A stretch of 64,000 nt of DNA from Lepidodermella squamata (lineage: Eukaryota; Gastrotricha), in assembly GCA_047495785.1 (NCBI GenBank), contig JBLDXI010000042.1, forward strand, positions 372,001 to 436,000, given 5' to 3'. Below, piece after piece: positions 45,090 to 55,859 of this stretch. Position numbers and translations under genes: made by a program. Each line of letters begins with the position of its first letter. Position 1 is the stretch's first letter. The notes beneath the pieces are model-generated. The model was not told the DNA's origin. It saw only the letters and a program-made list of their open reading frames with translations, and did not search any database.

Positions 45090-45904
45090 GTTGATTTTGA
45101 TCAAAAAATATGTTTGACCTCGCTAAGCATTAGCGCGAGTCTCACCGAGTTTTTACGTGAGAAATTAGCTCTGAAATTCCACTTGCACTAGCGATATTTT
45201 CTAATTTGAACGCATTTTTGAGCTGTTTTTTACATTCCGCTGTGTGCGCTCAACGGCCGAAGGTCATTTTAAACTCGCAATTAAACTCGGTATTTAGTAA
45301 CCGACAGTTAAACATATCTTTCCCAATTAAAATGTATTGAGGGATGGCTAATTAGTGTCTGCGTTTTGGTCAAGCTTCCATCCGAAAACTTCATTGAACT
45401 GAGATCTTGACATTCCTCACAAGGTCACACTCATGGTTTAGGACCTTTTATCCTTTTCTTAGCCACAAGTAAAATTTCGGAGGTCATAATCGCAAGTTTC
45501 ATTAACATAGCGAATATTTCCGTGAGTGTTAAAAGGGACAAATAAGAATGGAGAAGTGGTGTACTACGATTTTGGTGAAAGGGGATGGAGGGAAATTTAG
45601 GAATTTCTGCTTCAGATACGATGAGCGATGAGAAAAACGGTTAGCAGAAATTGCTCAGTTTTGATACCTGAGTTCCGAAAGTTCCGAAGTTCCGAAATAT
45701 CACATCTATTCCAAAATCGGTTCTTGCTATTCTGTTGAGGTAATCAGAATAGTATGCACGGTAAGCTCGACTCTTTTCAGTTTCAAAAATTCTAGACACA
45801 TACAAGAGCAGACGCCACTTAGTATTCGCGACTCATCCCTCTTGGATTAACATCCTGCTAACTCAAATACCTCAATTCTACTTCATTCAGCATATTTCAA
45901 AGCA
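45090..45904. other. intergenic, no gene seen
   Basis: Upstream region shared by 7TM member 2 (minus) and the proline-rich secreted gene (plus). No further feature can be supported. Confidence 0.4.
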
Positions 45905-46570
45905 ATGAAAGCTATTTTAATTATTTTCCTCTCCGGCTTAGCTTTTAGCGAAGCTCAGTTCCGACGAAGGCCCCCTCCGCCCGGGCCGTTCGGCCCATTT
46001 GGCGATGCACCCCCTCCACTCCCCTTTGGGCAACCCGGCAACAATGTTCAAATCGACCCAAATTTCGTCGCAGCCGCTGCGAGAACTCTGCGGCAAATCG
46101 TGACAGGCCAAGCGACGTTTCAACTAGACCCGAACGTCATGCCAGCAGCTCTTCGAGCCCTCCAAAGCCTCGAAAGTGGCAACACACCTATCGAAGTACC
46201 CGCGGACGTTATCCCAGCTGCTAGGGCTCTGGGATCAGTCGCGTCACGAGCTGTTCGAGTTATGGACAACCCAAATCCTGCCCCCGTTCAAACTGAGTCT
46301 GTAGACACAATGGCTGCTGAAGTACCCGAGGAGCCTTCCGATTTCGAAGCACCGATGAATGGGCGGTCTTTTGGCAGACGGTCGAATCCGGACTATGACG
46401 AGGATGAGGCGCCTCAGAGTGGCAGGTCATGGGGTGTCTGCGAGGCCCCGGATTGCTCGTACAATCCCCGCAGGAAGACTTGCTGGTGCCCACGAAGGTT
46501 CAGGGACGAGGATTCGCCGCGCCGTAGCAGCAGGAGACACTCACGCCGCAGGCCGAGCAGATACGATTAA
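45905..46570 (+). CDS. secreted proline/arginine-rich protein with one CxC module, 221 aa
   Basis: Single exon. Residues 1-17 are a signal peptide (MKAILIIFLSGLAFSEA). A proline-rich segment (RRRPPPPGPFGPFG) follows, then an alanine-rich middle with two spaced repeats (IDPNFVAAAARTLR; LDPNVMPAALRALQ; VPADVIPAARALG). Acidic and arginine-rich segments come next, then CEAPDCSYNPRRKTCWC near residues 178-194 and a basic tail. The cysteine module fits C-x(4)-C-x-[YW]-x(6)-C-x-C as in the small proteins at 58.7 and 59.5 kb. Basic pairs could be cleaved to release peptides. AATAAA at about 46630. Function unknown. Confidence 0.7.
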   Translation: MKAILIIFLSGLAFSEAQFRRRPPPPGPFGPFGDAPPPLPFGQPGNNVQIDPNFVAAAARTLRQIVTGQATFQLDPNVMPAALRALQSLESGNTPIEVPADVIPAARALGSVASRAVRVMDNPNPAPVQTESVDTMAAEVPEEPSDFEAPMNGRSFGRRSNPDYDEDEAPQSGRSWGVCEAPDCSYNPRRKTCWCPRRFRDEDSPRRSSRRHSRRRPSRYD

Positions 46571-47050
46571 AAGAGGAATACTTAACTCGGAAATGTAATA
46601 ATCCATCTGAATATATGCATGAAGGCTTGAAATAAAAAGAAATTGGACAAACCAGAATATCTGATATCAGAGAATCAATCTTTTGACAAATCATTGGCAT
46701 TTTTATGAATTTTTCACGTTTTCAGTCATCTCACAAGCTTCATTATCGCATGCAGGGACGTCGCACTGTTTGTCAAGTGATTCAACTAAGCTTCTCCGTC
46801 TGCCAACTTATTTGTATTCTGCTGAGCCATTCAGCCTTCAGAAAAAGCATCTCATTTCAAACAATTCATTTTCTGCTAACAGGATAAACTGAACGTGCAA
46901 TGAGATCTTCATTTTTACGCCTGGCCACTCTACGTCCTACGCCAATTTTTGTAGCATAAGGTTTTTCAATTAAATTCTCCTCACAATCCACGGTCTACGC
47001 TGGCTTTTCCAACCTCACCGAATCTCAAAATTTATCTTCATCCAATTTAC
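46571..47050. other. intergenic, no gene seen
   Basis: The poly(A) signal of the upstream gene lies at about 46630. Nothing else can be supported. Confidence 0.4.
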
Positions 47051-47440
47051 ATGATGAACATCTGTTTCCTCCTCTTCGTCACAATTTGTTTGCTCTTTTC
47101 GGAGATTGAAGCCGGAGAGGAAAAGGCCGTAAAGGAACGCTTTGATATCGTGATACGTTCAACTAAATATAAACGCCCTCGAAATGACAAAGAGGAAGCT
47201 GGCACTACAGCTTCGAATAAAATGCTTGAAACGGCGCAAATTCTTCACTCGATGAGGCTCCTCGCAAGCGGCGATACTGCTGAAACCACGCTATTTTCAC
47301 TGGCCGTCGGCGATGGTGATGCCTCCCGAAAATCTAGAAGCTTCCCATACGGAATTATCGCGTCGGTTGGCGATGGGAAGGACGATAGATTGGAGCCTAT
47401 TGTCAGGGCTCTGTATTCTACGGGCAATGTCGCTCAATAA
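47051..47440 (+). CDS. small secreted protein, 129 aa, unknown
   Basis: Single exon with a signal peptide (MMNICFLLFVTICLLFSEIEA). The mature part has no cysteine and several basic pairs (KYKRPR, SRKSR) that could be processing sites. AATAAA overlaps the stop (47438-47443). I recognise no domain. Confidence 0.55.
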   Translation: MMNICFLLFVTICLLFSEIEAGEEKAVKERFDIVIRSTKYKRPRNDKEEAGTTASNKMLETAQILHSMRLLASGDTAETTLFSLAVGDGDASRKSRSFPYGIIASVGDGKDDRLEPIVRALYSTGNVAQ

Positions 47441-47780
47441 AATTCAGAGGCATCTACTAATATTGCGATGTTTGCTTTCATAATTCATCTGGCCATGTTT
47501 TTTGCCTACGCGCGCTCTGGCCTCTTGACGGCATTTTTTGCCGCTAGGTGTGCAATTTGACACCTCAAAATGGTGTGAATGGCGAAGTAAAGTAATCAAT
47601 ACCTGGCCGCATCATATGTAAAAAAATAATGTTTTGCCGTGTGTGTGTGTATGAGACGGTGTATTGAAGAGCGCCGTCTCGTGTTGATCTAATTTGTTTG
47701 CTCACAGGTCAGGTCAACTGCTTTTTTCGTTAATAGAAGCTGGGATATCCGAGTTCATTTTTTCCTACATCAAATATTTC

Positions 47781-48775
47781 ATGGCGGAAAGTCTCACTAA
47801 CCTCGAAATTCAAAATGTAAGTAAACCGAACATTGAAAAATAATATTACAACGGAAAATAAACAATAATTTTTTCGAAAATTTAAAAATTGAATTATGAT
47901 TTTTCAGAAATTTTTTGAGGCTAGTGCTACTGGCGATGTTGGAGCGATCGCATCAATCCTTTCAGACCCATCAATGAACCCTTCACTTCTAATCGATTCG
48001 AAATATCAGCGATATACCCACAATATCTCAATTGAAGAAAATGTAACCTCAAGCAACTCTACAAGCCTCCATTTTGCCTGTACCCATGGACATCCTGATG
48101 TCATTTCTTCGATACTCAGAGCTAAATACGACCTCGAGATGAAGCGAAACGGTGGCAATCGCGATAAATCTGTAGAAAGACTTAAGGAATTAGTGAATCA
48201 ACAAAATGGGGAGAATTCCAATAATCTAACCGCCCTAATGCTCGCCTCTGGCTACGGCCATTTGGATTGTGTCAAAATACTGACAGAATTTGAAATCGAC
48301 CAGCAAAAAGAACAGCTTGCTAACGTTCAAATACAAGATTCGCTGGGATACTCGGCCTTAATGTTCGCAGCTTGGGCTGGGCATGCTTCGATTGTCGACT
48401 ACCTCTTAAGCAAAAAAGCCAACGTCGATGCCAAAAATTACGCTGGCCAAACTGCATTGAATTTAGCGAAAAATTACAATTTCACAGAGGTGGTTAAAAT
48501 TCTGGAAAAATACGCGAAAAACCAAATCAAGGTATATGCACATACGTTTCTTAATTTTCGAAAATTCCCCTATTTTTCCGATGTAGGAACTTATAACGGA
48601 CTGTGCTCTCGGTATTGTAAACGCTTTTGTGCCGAAAATCGACTCTAACAAGGTAACGTAGTATGTTTTGGAGAAAAAATGAAATCTGATCTTATTTTTC
48701 CAGGAAATACGGAACACTCTTGCGAAAGCTTTAGCTACGATGCGATTTTTCAAATTGAAATTTAAACGAAAGTGA
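47781..48775 (+). CDS. ankyrin-repeat protein, 265 aa
   Basis: Four exons, 47781-47816, 47908-48531, 48587-48652 and 48704-48775, all phase 0, with introns of 51-91 nt. After a short N-terminus (MAESLTNLEIQNKFFEAS) there are about four ankyrin repeats, seen as TSLHFACTHGHPDVISSIL, TALMLASGYGHLDCVKIL, SALMFAAWAGHASIVDYLL and TALNLAKNYNFTEVVKIL. The C-terminus is basic (FFKLKFKRK). There is no signal peptide, so it is probably a cytosolic protein-binding scaffold. The frame in the reading past 48531 is intron, not coding. Confidence 0.85.
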
Positions 48776-49049
48776 TTCATACTAAGAGTATGTCGCGAGT
48801 CTCTACCGGTGTGAATCTTATATTTGTTGTACCGGTGAATATTTTTGTAACGTGTGTTTACCGTCTTTAAAGACGATGCACTTCCCCGTCATGTTTGCAA
48901 ATAAATTTGAGCTTGTGAATCATGAAAAACGCCAGCTGGAACAACTTCAGCGAGCTGAATTCAGTTATCATCTGGGGATTTAGTCGTAGGATGGGCGAGA
49001 TCAGGCCTGGATCGGGGATTCATTGGTATTTCAGCTGTCGATGTTACCC

Positions 49050-49056
49050 TATATAA
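49050..49056 (+). promoter_or_regulatory. TATA box of small secreted gene
   Basis: TATATAA lies 61 bp upstream of the ATG at 49117. Confidence 0.5.
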
Positions 49057-49116
49057 CTAACGGACGAAGTGAGGTGTATTCGTACTGCACTTCAATCTTA
49101 TCCGTTAAAAAATAAC

Positions 49117-49356
49117 ATGAAGCTGATAATTTTTTGGTTTTTCGTCGTAATCTCACTCGCTCTGTGCTGCTTCGGCAAGCCGCTGGAAACCGAGCGAGTT
49201 GTCAGCGATTTGGGCGAATGCGAGGAGTTTTGCTTACGAATTGGAATTGTCGATGGCGCGGCGATGCACGGCGTCACCAGCAAACTGCAATCAGGCCATG
49301 GGATGCTATGCAATTGCATACCTGCTGCCGATCAAACATCCAGCGAAACTTTGTGA
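49117..49356 (+). CDS. small cysteine-containing secreted protein, 79 aa
   Basis: The ATG at 49117 opens a signal peptide (MKLIIFWFFVVISLALCCFG). The mature part has CEEFC and, 24 residues later, CNC. This is a C-x(3)-C ... C-x-C arrangement like the local cysteine module but with a much longer middle. A TATA box lies upstream. No family recognised. Confidence 0.55.
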   Translation: MKLIIFWFFVVISLALCCFGKPLETERVVSDLGECEEFCLRIGIVDGAAMHGVTSKLQSGHGMLCNCIPAADQTSSETL

Positions 49357-49504
49357 TTTCTCACTAACAGAACCTCAGATTCATTTATTGCTATGTAATA
49401 AACTTGGATACTTTCTAATCATATTTTTGATATCCTTGCTGCTGAAGATGTGCGAGTTTTGAGGAGGAAAACTGTTCTGCCGAACTGAACTGCATGAATT
49501 GACT

Positions 49505-49660
49505 GGTCCTCGAAGTAGGATCCTCGAATTAGGTTGTATTTTCGGGCCCCGGTTTTATGACCAAAGGGTCCCCTGTGGGTTTTTGGGGTTTTTCACCTTG
49601 ACCTGCCGAACTGGGGGATACGAAACCCCTTCATTACCCCCGTACTTCGCGCCCTGGAAA
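49505..49660. repeat. dispersed hairpin element, full-length copy
   Basis: Runs from CTCGAAGTAGGATCCTCG to CCCCGTACTTCGCG, so the ends CGAAGTA and TACTTCG are inverted repeats. Internal marks are AAAGGGTCCCCTGTGGG and the GGGGATACGAAACCCC stem (49614-49629). It is the plus-orientation counterpart of 18366-18510. Confidence 0.75.
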
Positions 49661-49883
49661 GGACCACCATGATGGGCATTGACTGGGACGAAAAATAATT
49701 ACAAATTCTCGAGAAATGATGGGAAAAACCCTGAATCAAAGCTACAGGCGTATATTCCCCCAAGAATATATTATTTAAGTTGAAAATATTCTGAGATAAT
49801 CCTCCTTAATCCTTATGTCTGTAGCCTGCATTGCAACCCAAATTTTTTCCACTTTCCATAATTTTTCCTGATTTACGGAAATT

Positions 49884-50072
49884 ATGAAGATTTTCTGGAT
49901 TTTACTTACGTTATGCCTAATTTCGATTGCTGTGGGATGCTTCCCCCCTTTCAGAAGACGGCGACCAAGGTCGGAGAAAAGCGGCACTCGGGACGATGGC
50001 ATCTTTGAAATGTCGAAACAGCCTCCGCAAAAGTCGGATCAAAATGCTTGGGCCTACTGGGGAGCTACATGA
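49884..50072 (+). CDS. very small secreted protein, 62 aa
   Basis: Signal peptide MKIFWILLTLCLISIAVG, then a basic and acidic mature peptide (FRRRRPRSEKSGTRDD) ending NAWAYWGAT. The RRRR site could be a prohormone cleavage site. No family is recognised, and no transcript evidence is available. Confidence 0.45.
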   Translation: MKIFWILLTLCLISIAVGCFPPFRRRRPRSEKSGTRDDGIFEMSKQPPQKSDQNAWAYWGAT

Positions 50073-50957
50073 AATAATGGATTCAGCCCGATAGCTTAAA
50101 GCTTCAGGCACGACTACAACACAAAACTGTACACACATTATGAACTAATTTTATATAATATATTATGAAACTATAAATTTCTGTAAAATAAATTTGCGTT
50201 TCTAAATTTTTCCTGATAAATAAATTTTCTTTCCTATCAAAAGTTTCAACTTCAATTTGGACTGAATAAAATGAAGGGGCGTGCTTGCACAAAAATACAA
50301 AATCTCACATTTTTCCGTCCGTTGTCCGATGTTATGGTTTCATGGCAAACAAGAATTTCGGAAACCAGCTGATATAACACACAAGTGCATGGTGCAGAGC
50401 TCAATTTTGAAGACATCTCTACGAAATCCGCCAGGGGTTATAATAAAATTGGAAATTATTGATGATACTACATCCGGAATGAAAGCTTTGACTTGGTAAA
50501 ACTATAAAACCGTGAATAGGCAGTGGGCTAATACATTTGTGCTCGATCTACGGTAATAACATTACCGCGAGACTAAGAAAATATAACTCAATCTCTGACT
50601 CAGCTATGCGGGATATTTGATATAGTAAGGCGCCGTGATTTGGCAAGAAAAGTTTATACATTCCATAGTAAAATGTACGATCATCATTGGCTGTATTAGA
50701 AGGTGAGAAATCCTACGATATATCACAGATAAACGGGCATTTCGCGAGATCAAGAGACAGTACACCTATTCTCAGTACACAACAACAGCGGGCTAACATA
50801 TTAGATGCGTTGGTTGAAGTCATTTTCATCGAGCAAATGTTTTAATCAACCTGCTAGGGGCTACTCAATCTAATTGATTGGCTGCTTCATTGAGTAAACA
50901 CTATACTTCATCGAAGCCGGGGACACAACACAGACACAAAACAGACTCGCCCGAGCT
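50073..50957. other. intergenic, no gene seen
   Basis: AT-rich upstream region of 7TM member 3. I see no exon or repeat. Confidence 0.4.
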
Positions 50958-52518
50958 ATGATTTCACGATCGAATTTCTCTACTCAACTGAATGGCGCGT
51001 GGATTCTCGTCAAGTTCGAGGATCTTGGCTCAACAACACATCGGCCCTACTTCATCGGCTGGTTTCACGACCTTGACTCGAAGTCGCCTACCGACCGTCT
51101 AGCTTACGCCTTACCCATAGCCCTTGCAACTATTCTCTCATGCATAGCCGCGATTTATAACATAGTCAGCTATTGGAAACGAGGTGTGAAACGTGGCTTC
51201 CTACTTCTGACCATCGTTTTCGATCTCAGGTGTTTCGTCTATGCTACGTCATTTTCAATCGCTATGCTGTCGACGGTCAGTGATGGCCAGTGGCATTTGG
51301 GCAACGAATTTTGTGCGTTTACCCTTTGGACCCTTTTCGCGCTAACTCCTTTCGGTGGGGTTGTCAACTTGGTTATCAGTTACGAGCGATGGCTGTGCGT
51401 TTCGTCCAGCAATCCGAACTACGTTATGAGCACTAAAAGAGTAAGACATAGGCAGTGTGAGTTAGAGCAACCGAATCCACTAAATCCCCAATGGCTGGGT
51501 TGATTGGTCGATTTCCAACTTCTCCAAAATCTTCCGAAGAAATTATAGTCCCAACCCGAGATTCTGGCTAGAAACCCCAGGGGAACACTTTGGTACAACA
51601 ATTCTAGGTCAAAAATACCAGAGAATCGAGAATAGCCCATAGTTCGAGGATCCTAATTCGTACAATGCCAGCAAAGGTCCGACGCGTTTCCAATCTCTAA
51701 TATCCGCGCGGAGTGGGATATTCGTGCTAGGGCGCCTTTTCAGGACCGAATTTCACGATAAGAGGGCCCCCTGGGGTCTCATTGTGAATTGAGGGTTCCA
51801 TATCAGAATATACCCCCAATGCTCCATTTTCATCCATTTCCATTCCATTTTTTTCATCCAGATTTTGCTCATGCTAGCAGCTGCTTTCGTGATGAGTTGT
51901 ATCACTCCAACGGCTTTGACCTACTACCCAGTGAGGAGCTTCAGCGTGCGAACTATCAAGATCCTTCCCCATCCAAACAGCAATCTAACCCGTACGATGG
52001 CTATTTGCAGCAATTTCGACTACTCCCTTACTGAATCGATCGATACTTCGCTCGTCATGTTTGTCCTAACTCTCACGCTAACTATATGCAACATGACTCT
52101 GCTGTGTCGAAATTACTGGAAAATCTATCATTTAGTCCGGCGAACCGGCGCAACCTCGAACGGGTCGTCCTTAAATAGCTCTAGCGAAGCTATGAAAGCT
52201 GCATGGCGGTCTAGGGAAGTATTCATCGCCAACCAATCGCTAGTTTCAATAGCTCTCCTAATGCTGTCTAACATGCCCCTGATTGCGACCTACATCTTCA
52301 TTGTTCTGTTCGATTCAATTGGCCCTTACACAGCTTCAGCGCCGCTGATAAAAATCAGTATTTTGATTGTTTTCCTAGAAATGACGGCGTCAGCTCTGCT
52401 GAAAAGCGTCCAACCCGGTCTGGTTTTGCGGATCAAACGCCGATGGAACGAGTACTTCGAGGTCCGTAATCGCGTCCAGCAGTTGATACCTGCTTTGCAC
52501 ACAGGTTGGCAGCGATGA
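50958..52518 (+). CDS. 7TM receptor of a local family, member 3 (379 aa)
   Basis: Exons 50958-51440 and 51862-52518 join in phase 0 (STKR/ILLMLAAAF), at the same place as in members 1 and 2. Shared marks: NGAWILVKF...RPYFIGWFHDLDS, SYERWLCVSSSNPNY after TM3, WRSREVFIANQS before TM6, SNMP in TM6, and FLEMTASALLKSVQPG in TM7. The 421-bp intron contains two pieces of the dispersed hairpin element. AATAAAA follows at about 52560. Confidence 0.8.
51560..51790. repeat. dispersed element fragments in a 7TM intron
   Basis: 51565-51665 has CCCCAGGGGAACACTTTGG and GTTCGAGGATCCTAATTCG (reverse orientation). 51735-51785 has GGACCGAATTTCACGATAAG and AGGGCCCCCTGGGG (forward orientation). Two insertions of opposite orientation are likely. 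Confidence 0.55.
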
Positions 52519-53393
52519 ATGACAATCAGTGGACTTTATCAGTGATAGAGATGTATAAAATAAAAGACAGGCTTTTTTATCAGTCAAATGATAAAGTAAC
52601 ATTGTAAGGTTTTGGTACCGGACTGTTCGACCTCATTCCTATTCACTCGGGAGGATTTTAGGTAGGATCACTTCTAACATGCCAAAAGCCAGAATCCTGA
52701 AGATTCGGATTCGCCCGATCATTGCGTGATGTAGGATCCACGAACTAGGGGGTAATTTTATGACTATAGAGGGCTTTTTCTGTCCCCTGTGCTTTTTTAG
52801 TGGGTTTTGGCCTGCCGAATTCGAGGGGTACGACACCCCTCATCCTCCCCCTCCCCCTGTGCTCCAGCCCAATCTTTAGAATACAAACTGTGTACAAACT
52901 AGGATCTTAGAGCTACGGTTTTAGAGTGATTTCGGCACCAGGGCGCTGATACAGGGGTCCTGAGGCGTCGCTTTGAGATGCCAAAAAGGAAAACTGAAAA
53001 AGAGGAACCCTTTGGTTCAGAGAACGAAGTAGGACAGCAGAACTGGTTAAGACCCGGTTAGGCTTTGACTGAGTTCACCTTGCGGACCGTTGGAACTGGT
53101 AGGAATGATCCTAGCGGTTCTTCGCTCTCTGCTCTGGTTTTCTCAGCTGGGAACCAGAAACAGTGTAGAAAGTACGGTTCGGATGCGTTCGGATCAGCTC
53201 CAGAATCATACTTTGCCCACTGAATTGTTGAACCAAAGGGTTCCCCGTGTGGTTTTTTGGGCCTTCTAGCATCTAGCATGGATCCTACATGGATCTCTGA
53301 GCTATGGGTTAAAATACTCTACAAACTGTAGATGAAAACTACAACACGAGAACCTATACTTTATTACTTTATTGCAAATTTCGAAGTTCAGCC
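52519..53393. other. intergenic filled by three dispersed-element copies
   Basis: Copies lie at about 52725-52860 (hairpin GAGGGGT...ACCCCTC at 52823-52841), 52930-53060 and 53120-53290 (AACCAAAGGGTTCCCCGTGTGG). No gene seen. Confidence 0.55.
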
Positions 53394-55859
53394 TCAACGT
53401 AACTGATTGAACGACTGATGATACGGGCGATGCGATTCACGCAAATTGAAAGAACCATGCTCGCGCATTGTTTCAACAGACGCCGGCCATTTTCGCGTTA
53501 CAACCGGGTAGAAAATTGCTAAGAAGGTAACAGCCGAATAAATCACCTCGCCACAAGCTATCGCAACGATTTGGCTGTTCCATTCCCTCAAAACAAGGAC
53601 GATGAGAACAATCGCCGCAAATAGAGTGGCCGTGTTAAAAGTCGCTAGTCGTGTTGTTAGAAAATCGCGTACGTGGGTAGGCGGCTTTGCAAGTGTCCTC
53701 AGCTCATACATGTGATAGCAACTGACGGAAATCATGGCAAAGTTTAGCGCGGCAAAAGCAGCTACCCAATAGATCATGCTATCAGAGCCGCACTTATCAG
53801 TAACAATTTCGAAGTAAACATCTCGCTCAGGGTCGAATTGCAAGGCTGAGGCCTCACTTATCAACTCGAGGGGTTCAATTAGCAGCCAAATTATCAGCAC
53901 GACCGTAGTGAGCAGACAAATCGATAGGCAAAGCGTTGCTGTTTTCGAGAAAACTTGATTCTGGTTCAGTTTAGCCACCCTAGGCGTCCGTGATCGGCCT
54001 AGATTGAGCCGCCTGTTGAGCATGCTCAGCTTTTTAGATCTTGACGGTGTTTTCCACTTCTTTTTCGACTCGCTGCTGTAGACAGCGACTGTCGATGGCA
54101 AAAGGTCTATCCCACTCACCTCCAACCATCGCGCAGCTGCGTGATGAAGGAACGGAGCGAAGGTGAAAGATCGAGCCAAAAAGACTGAACTGATCAAGGT
54201 GAGGCCAATTACAGGTAGAACTACAATCCAAGGGCAGATTTCTTCGCTGGGAGCTGTAATATGAACTATCGCCGCTGTATTAAGGATTAGACACCCTGCT
54301 GCGATGATAACTGCTATTCTAAGGTCGAACTGAATCTGCAAATCGGGGTCTCTGATAGTACAAGTCTTTCGGTAATAGATTCCCATAAAAACGATGATCA
54401 ACTGAATAGCGATAGATATTGAAGATAGAACTATGATTGGCAAAGTCACGCTTTGTCCGAGGTTTCCATCGACAGTTTCGACCTTCGACAAATCTTTCGG
54501 TGGCTCGCCGGTGTTCGTTAACCAAATCGGATCCGGGGAATCAGGGCTGAACTTTTCGATTGCGTAACTCGACACCGTGACATTCCCAGGTCGTGCAAGG
54601 TAAATATTCATCAAATTCACGAAACGGCGATCAATCCATTGGGTGACTGATAGATTTTCATTGTCGATTTCGAGCCTGGATGACGTAGATAACCTACCCA
54701 TTCTCAGCCCGATAACCTCAAGTTTCGATGAAGTTTCATTCACGATTCGCTGGATGACTTTAGGTTTTGATGAAAAATCACTCAAGGTAAGATTCATCCC
54801 ATTCAGAACTGATTCAGATTTGTTGAGAGTTATCACTGCAGACATCATCGAATCGTGGCAAAGTAACCTCGCGACGTAATCAACCTGAGATTTTGACTGG
54901 TTTCTGAAGGTAACGTCAAGCCGTCTTTCGAACTCGATCGAATTGTACCCTAAACTCGTTTGTCCTGTGAAGACCCCGCCGAATAGTTTTGTTATCGCTA
55001 TCCAGTACGTGATTTTAAGTTGTTCTTCAACCTGTTCCTGCGTGCATTCTTTCGGAAACGAGCTCAGCGCGCTGTTTGCTACGAAAAAGCACTGGTAAGG
55101 TAGCACGAAGGCGTAGTTCGGAGCTCGAATTCCCGCTCGGTATGCGTCACACAGAAGATTCCCGCACCACGCCCCCTGCGATAGAACGAAAACAAAAACT
55201 CTAGCGTCACTAGCCTTAAGATCTAGGGCAAAATCAAGGCCGAAGTTCATCACGGCGCTGAATTTCACGACCTGAATTCCGTTATTTGAAGACAGGCTGA
55301 GCAAAGACCGAGCGACTAGGTAGTCATTCGTTGTAATCGCTGAGGTTACAATTCCGATTTGGCTCCATTTCCCAACTGATTTGATGAAATTTATCAGTCC
55401 GATATTCGTATTTTCCATCGGCATTTGAATTCGATAGATGTTGGAATACAACGATCGTTGCGCTATGAAACCTGGCGCGGTGCAGCCATGCGTGAACATC
55501 GTGAAGAAATTCGCTTTAGCCGCGACGGCTACGTTACCGCAGCCTGTGCTTGGCCCGACAACTATCGGAGCGACAGAGGATGAAGTCGAGTTTGAGAGGA
55601 AGTTCGCGAAGCTTGCGGCTGATTTTGTAGCTAGATAACCTTCGTCACCAACAGCCATTGTCAGCTCGTAATTCGGTAGAATATCAGCCCGGGAATTGAC
55701 TTCATCTATAACGATTTGCATCGAAGCTTGGCAAACAGCTGATGTGGACGGCTCCTGGCCTGTTTTCGCAAGCAATGTCAGTATCGAGAGCTGTTTTGGC
55801 TTAAGAAGCCCTGACGCTGCGCCAAGCGATACTGTCAAAAGTAAAACGCTCAATTTCAT
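53394..55859 (-). CDS. class C (GABA-B-like) receptor, copy 3
   Basis: 821 aa in one exon using the ATG complementary to 55857-55859. Signal peptide (MKLSVLLLTVSLGAASG), then a Venus-flytrap ligand domain (~20-470) with the same early pattern as the copies at 5.6 and 15 kb (SRADILPNYELTMAVGDE against NRTDILPGYKLEIEIGDE). The linker is WLTNTGEPPKD, followed by seven membrane segments from about residue 490. The intracellular loop before TM4 is long and basic (SESKKKWKTPSRSKK; NRRLNLGRSRTPRVAK). Overall it is a distant paralogue. Its first ~165 codons are repeated exactly at 62523-63016. Confidence 0.82.
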   Translation of the reverse strand: MKLSVLLLTVSLGAASGLLKPKQLSILTLLAKTGQEPSTSAVCQASMQIVIDEVNSRADILPNYELTMAVGDEGYLATKSAASFANFLSNSTSSSVAPIVVGPSTGCGNVAVAAKANFFTMFTHGCTAPGFIAQRSLYSNIYRIQMPMENTNIGLINFIKSVGKWSQIGIVTSAITTNDYLVARSLLSLSSNNGIQVVKFSAVMNFGLDFALDLKASDARVFVFVLSQGAWCGNLLCDAYRAGIRAPNYAFVLPYQCFFVANSALSSFPKECTQEQVEEQLKITYWIAITKLFGGVFTGQTSLGYNSIEFERRLDVTFRNQSKSQVDYVARLLCHDSMMSAVITLNKSESVLNGMNLTLSDFSSKPKVIQRIVNETSSKLEVIGLRMGRLSTSSRLEIDNENLSVTQWIDRRFVNLMNIYLARPGNVTVSSYAIEKFSPDSPDPIWLTNTGEPPKDLSKVETVDGNLGQSVTLPIIVLSSISIAIQLIIVFMGIYYRKTCTIRDPDLQIQFDLRIAVIIAAGCLILNTAAIVHITAPSEEICPWIVVLPVIGLTLISSVFLARSFTFAPFLHHAAARWLEVSGIDLLPSTVAVYSSESKKKWKTPSRSKKLSMLNRRLNLGRSRTPRVAKLNQNQVFSKTATLCLSICLLTTVVLIIWLLIEPLELISEASALQFDPERDVYFEIVTDKCGSDSMIYWVAAFAALNFAMISVSCYHMYELRTLAKPPTHVRDFLTTRLATFNTATLFAAIVLIVLVLREWNSQIVAIACGEVIYSAVTFLAIFYPVVTRKWPASVETMREHGSFNLRESHRPYHQSFNQLR

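Noticed and set aside
47896-48648. Ankyrin ORF read straight through to 48648
   Set aside because: The part after 48531 is an intron. Splicing to 48587 and 48704 restores a better frame and a proper end.
41248-52518. Calling the three 7TM proteins opsins or peptide receptors
   Set aside because: No retinal lysine context, NPxxY or CWxP motif is visible, so only a general 7TM call is justified.
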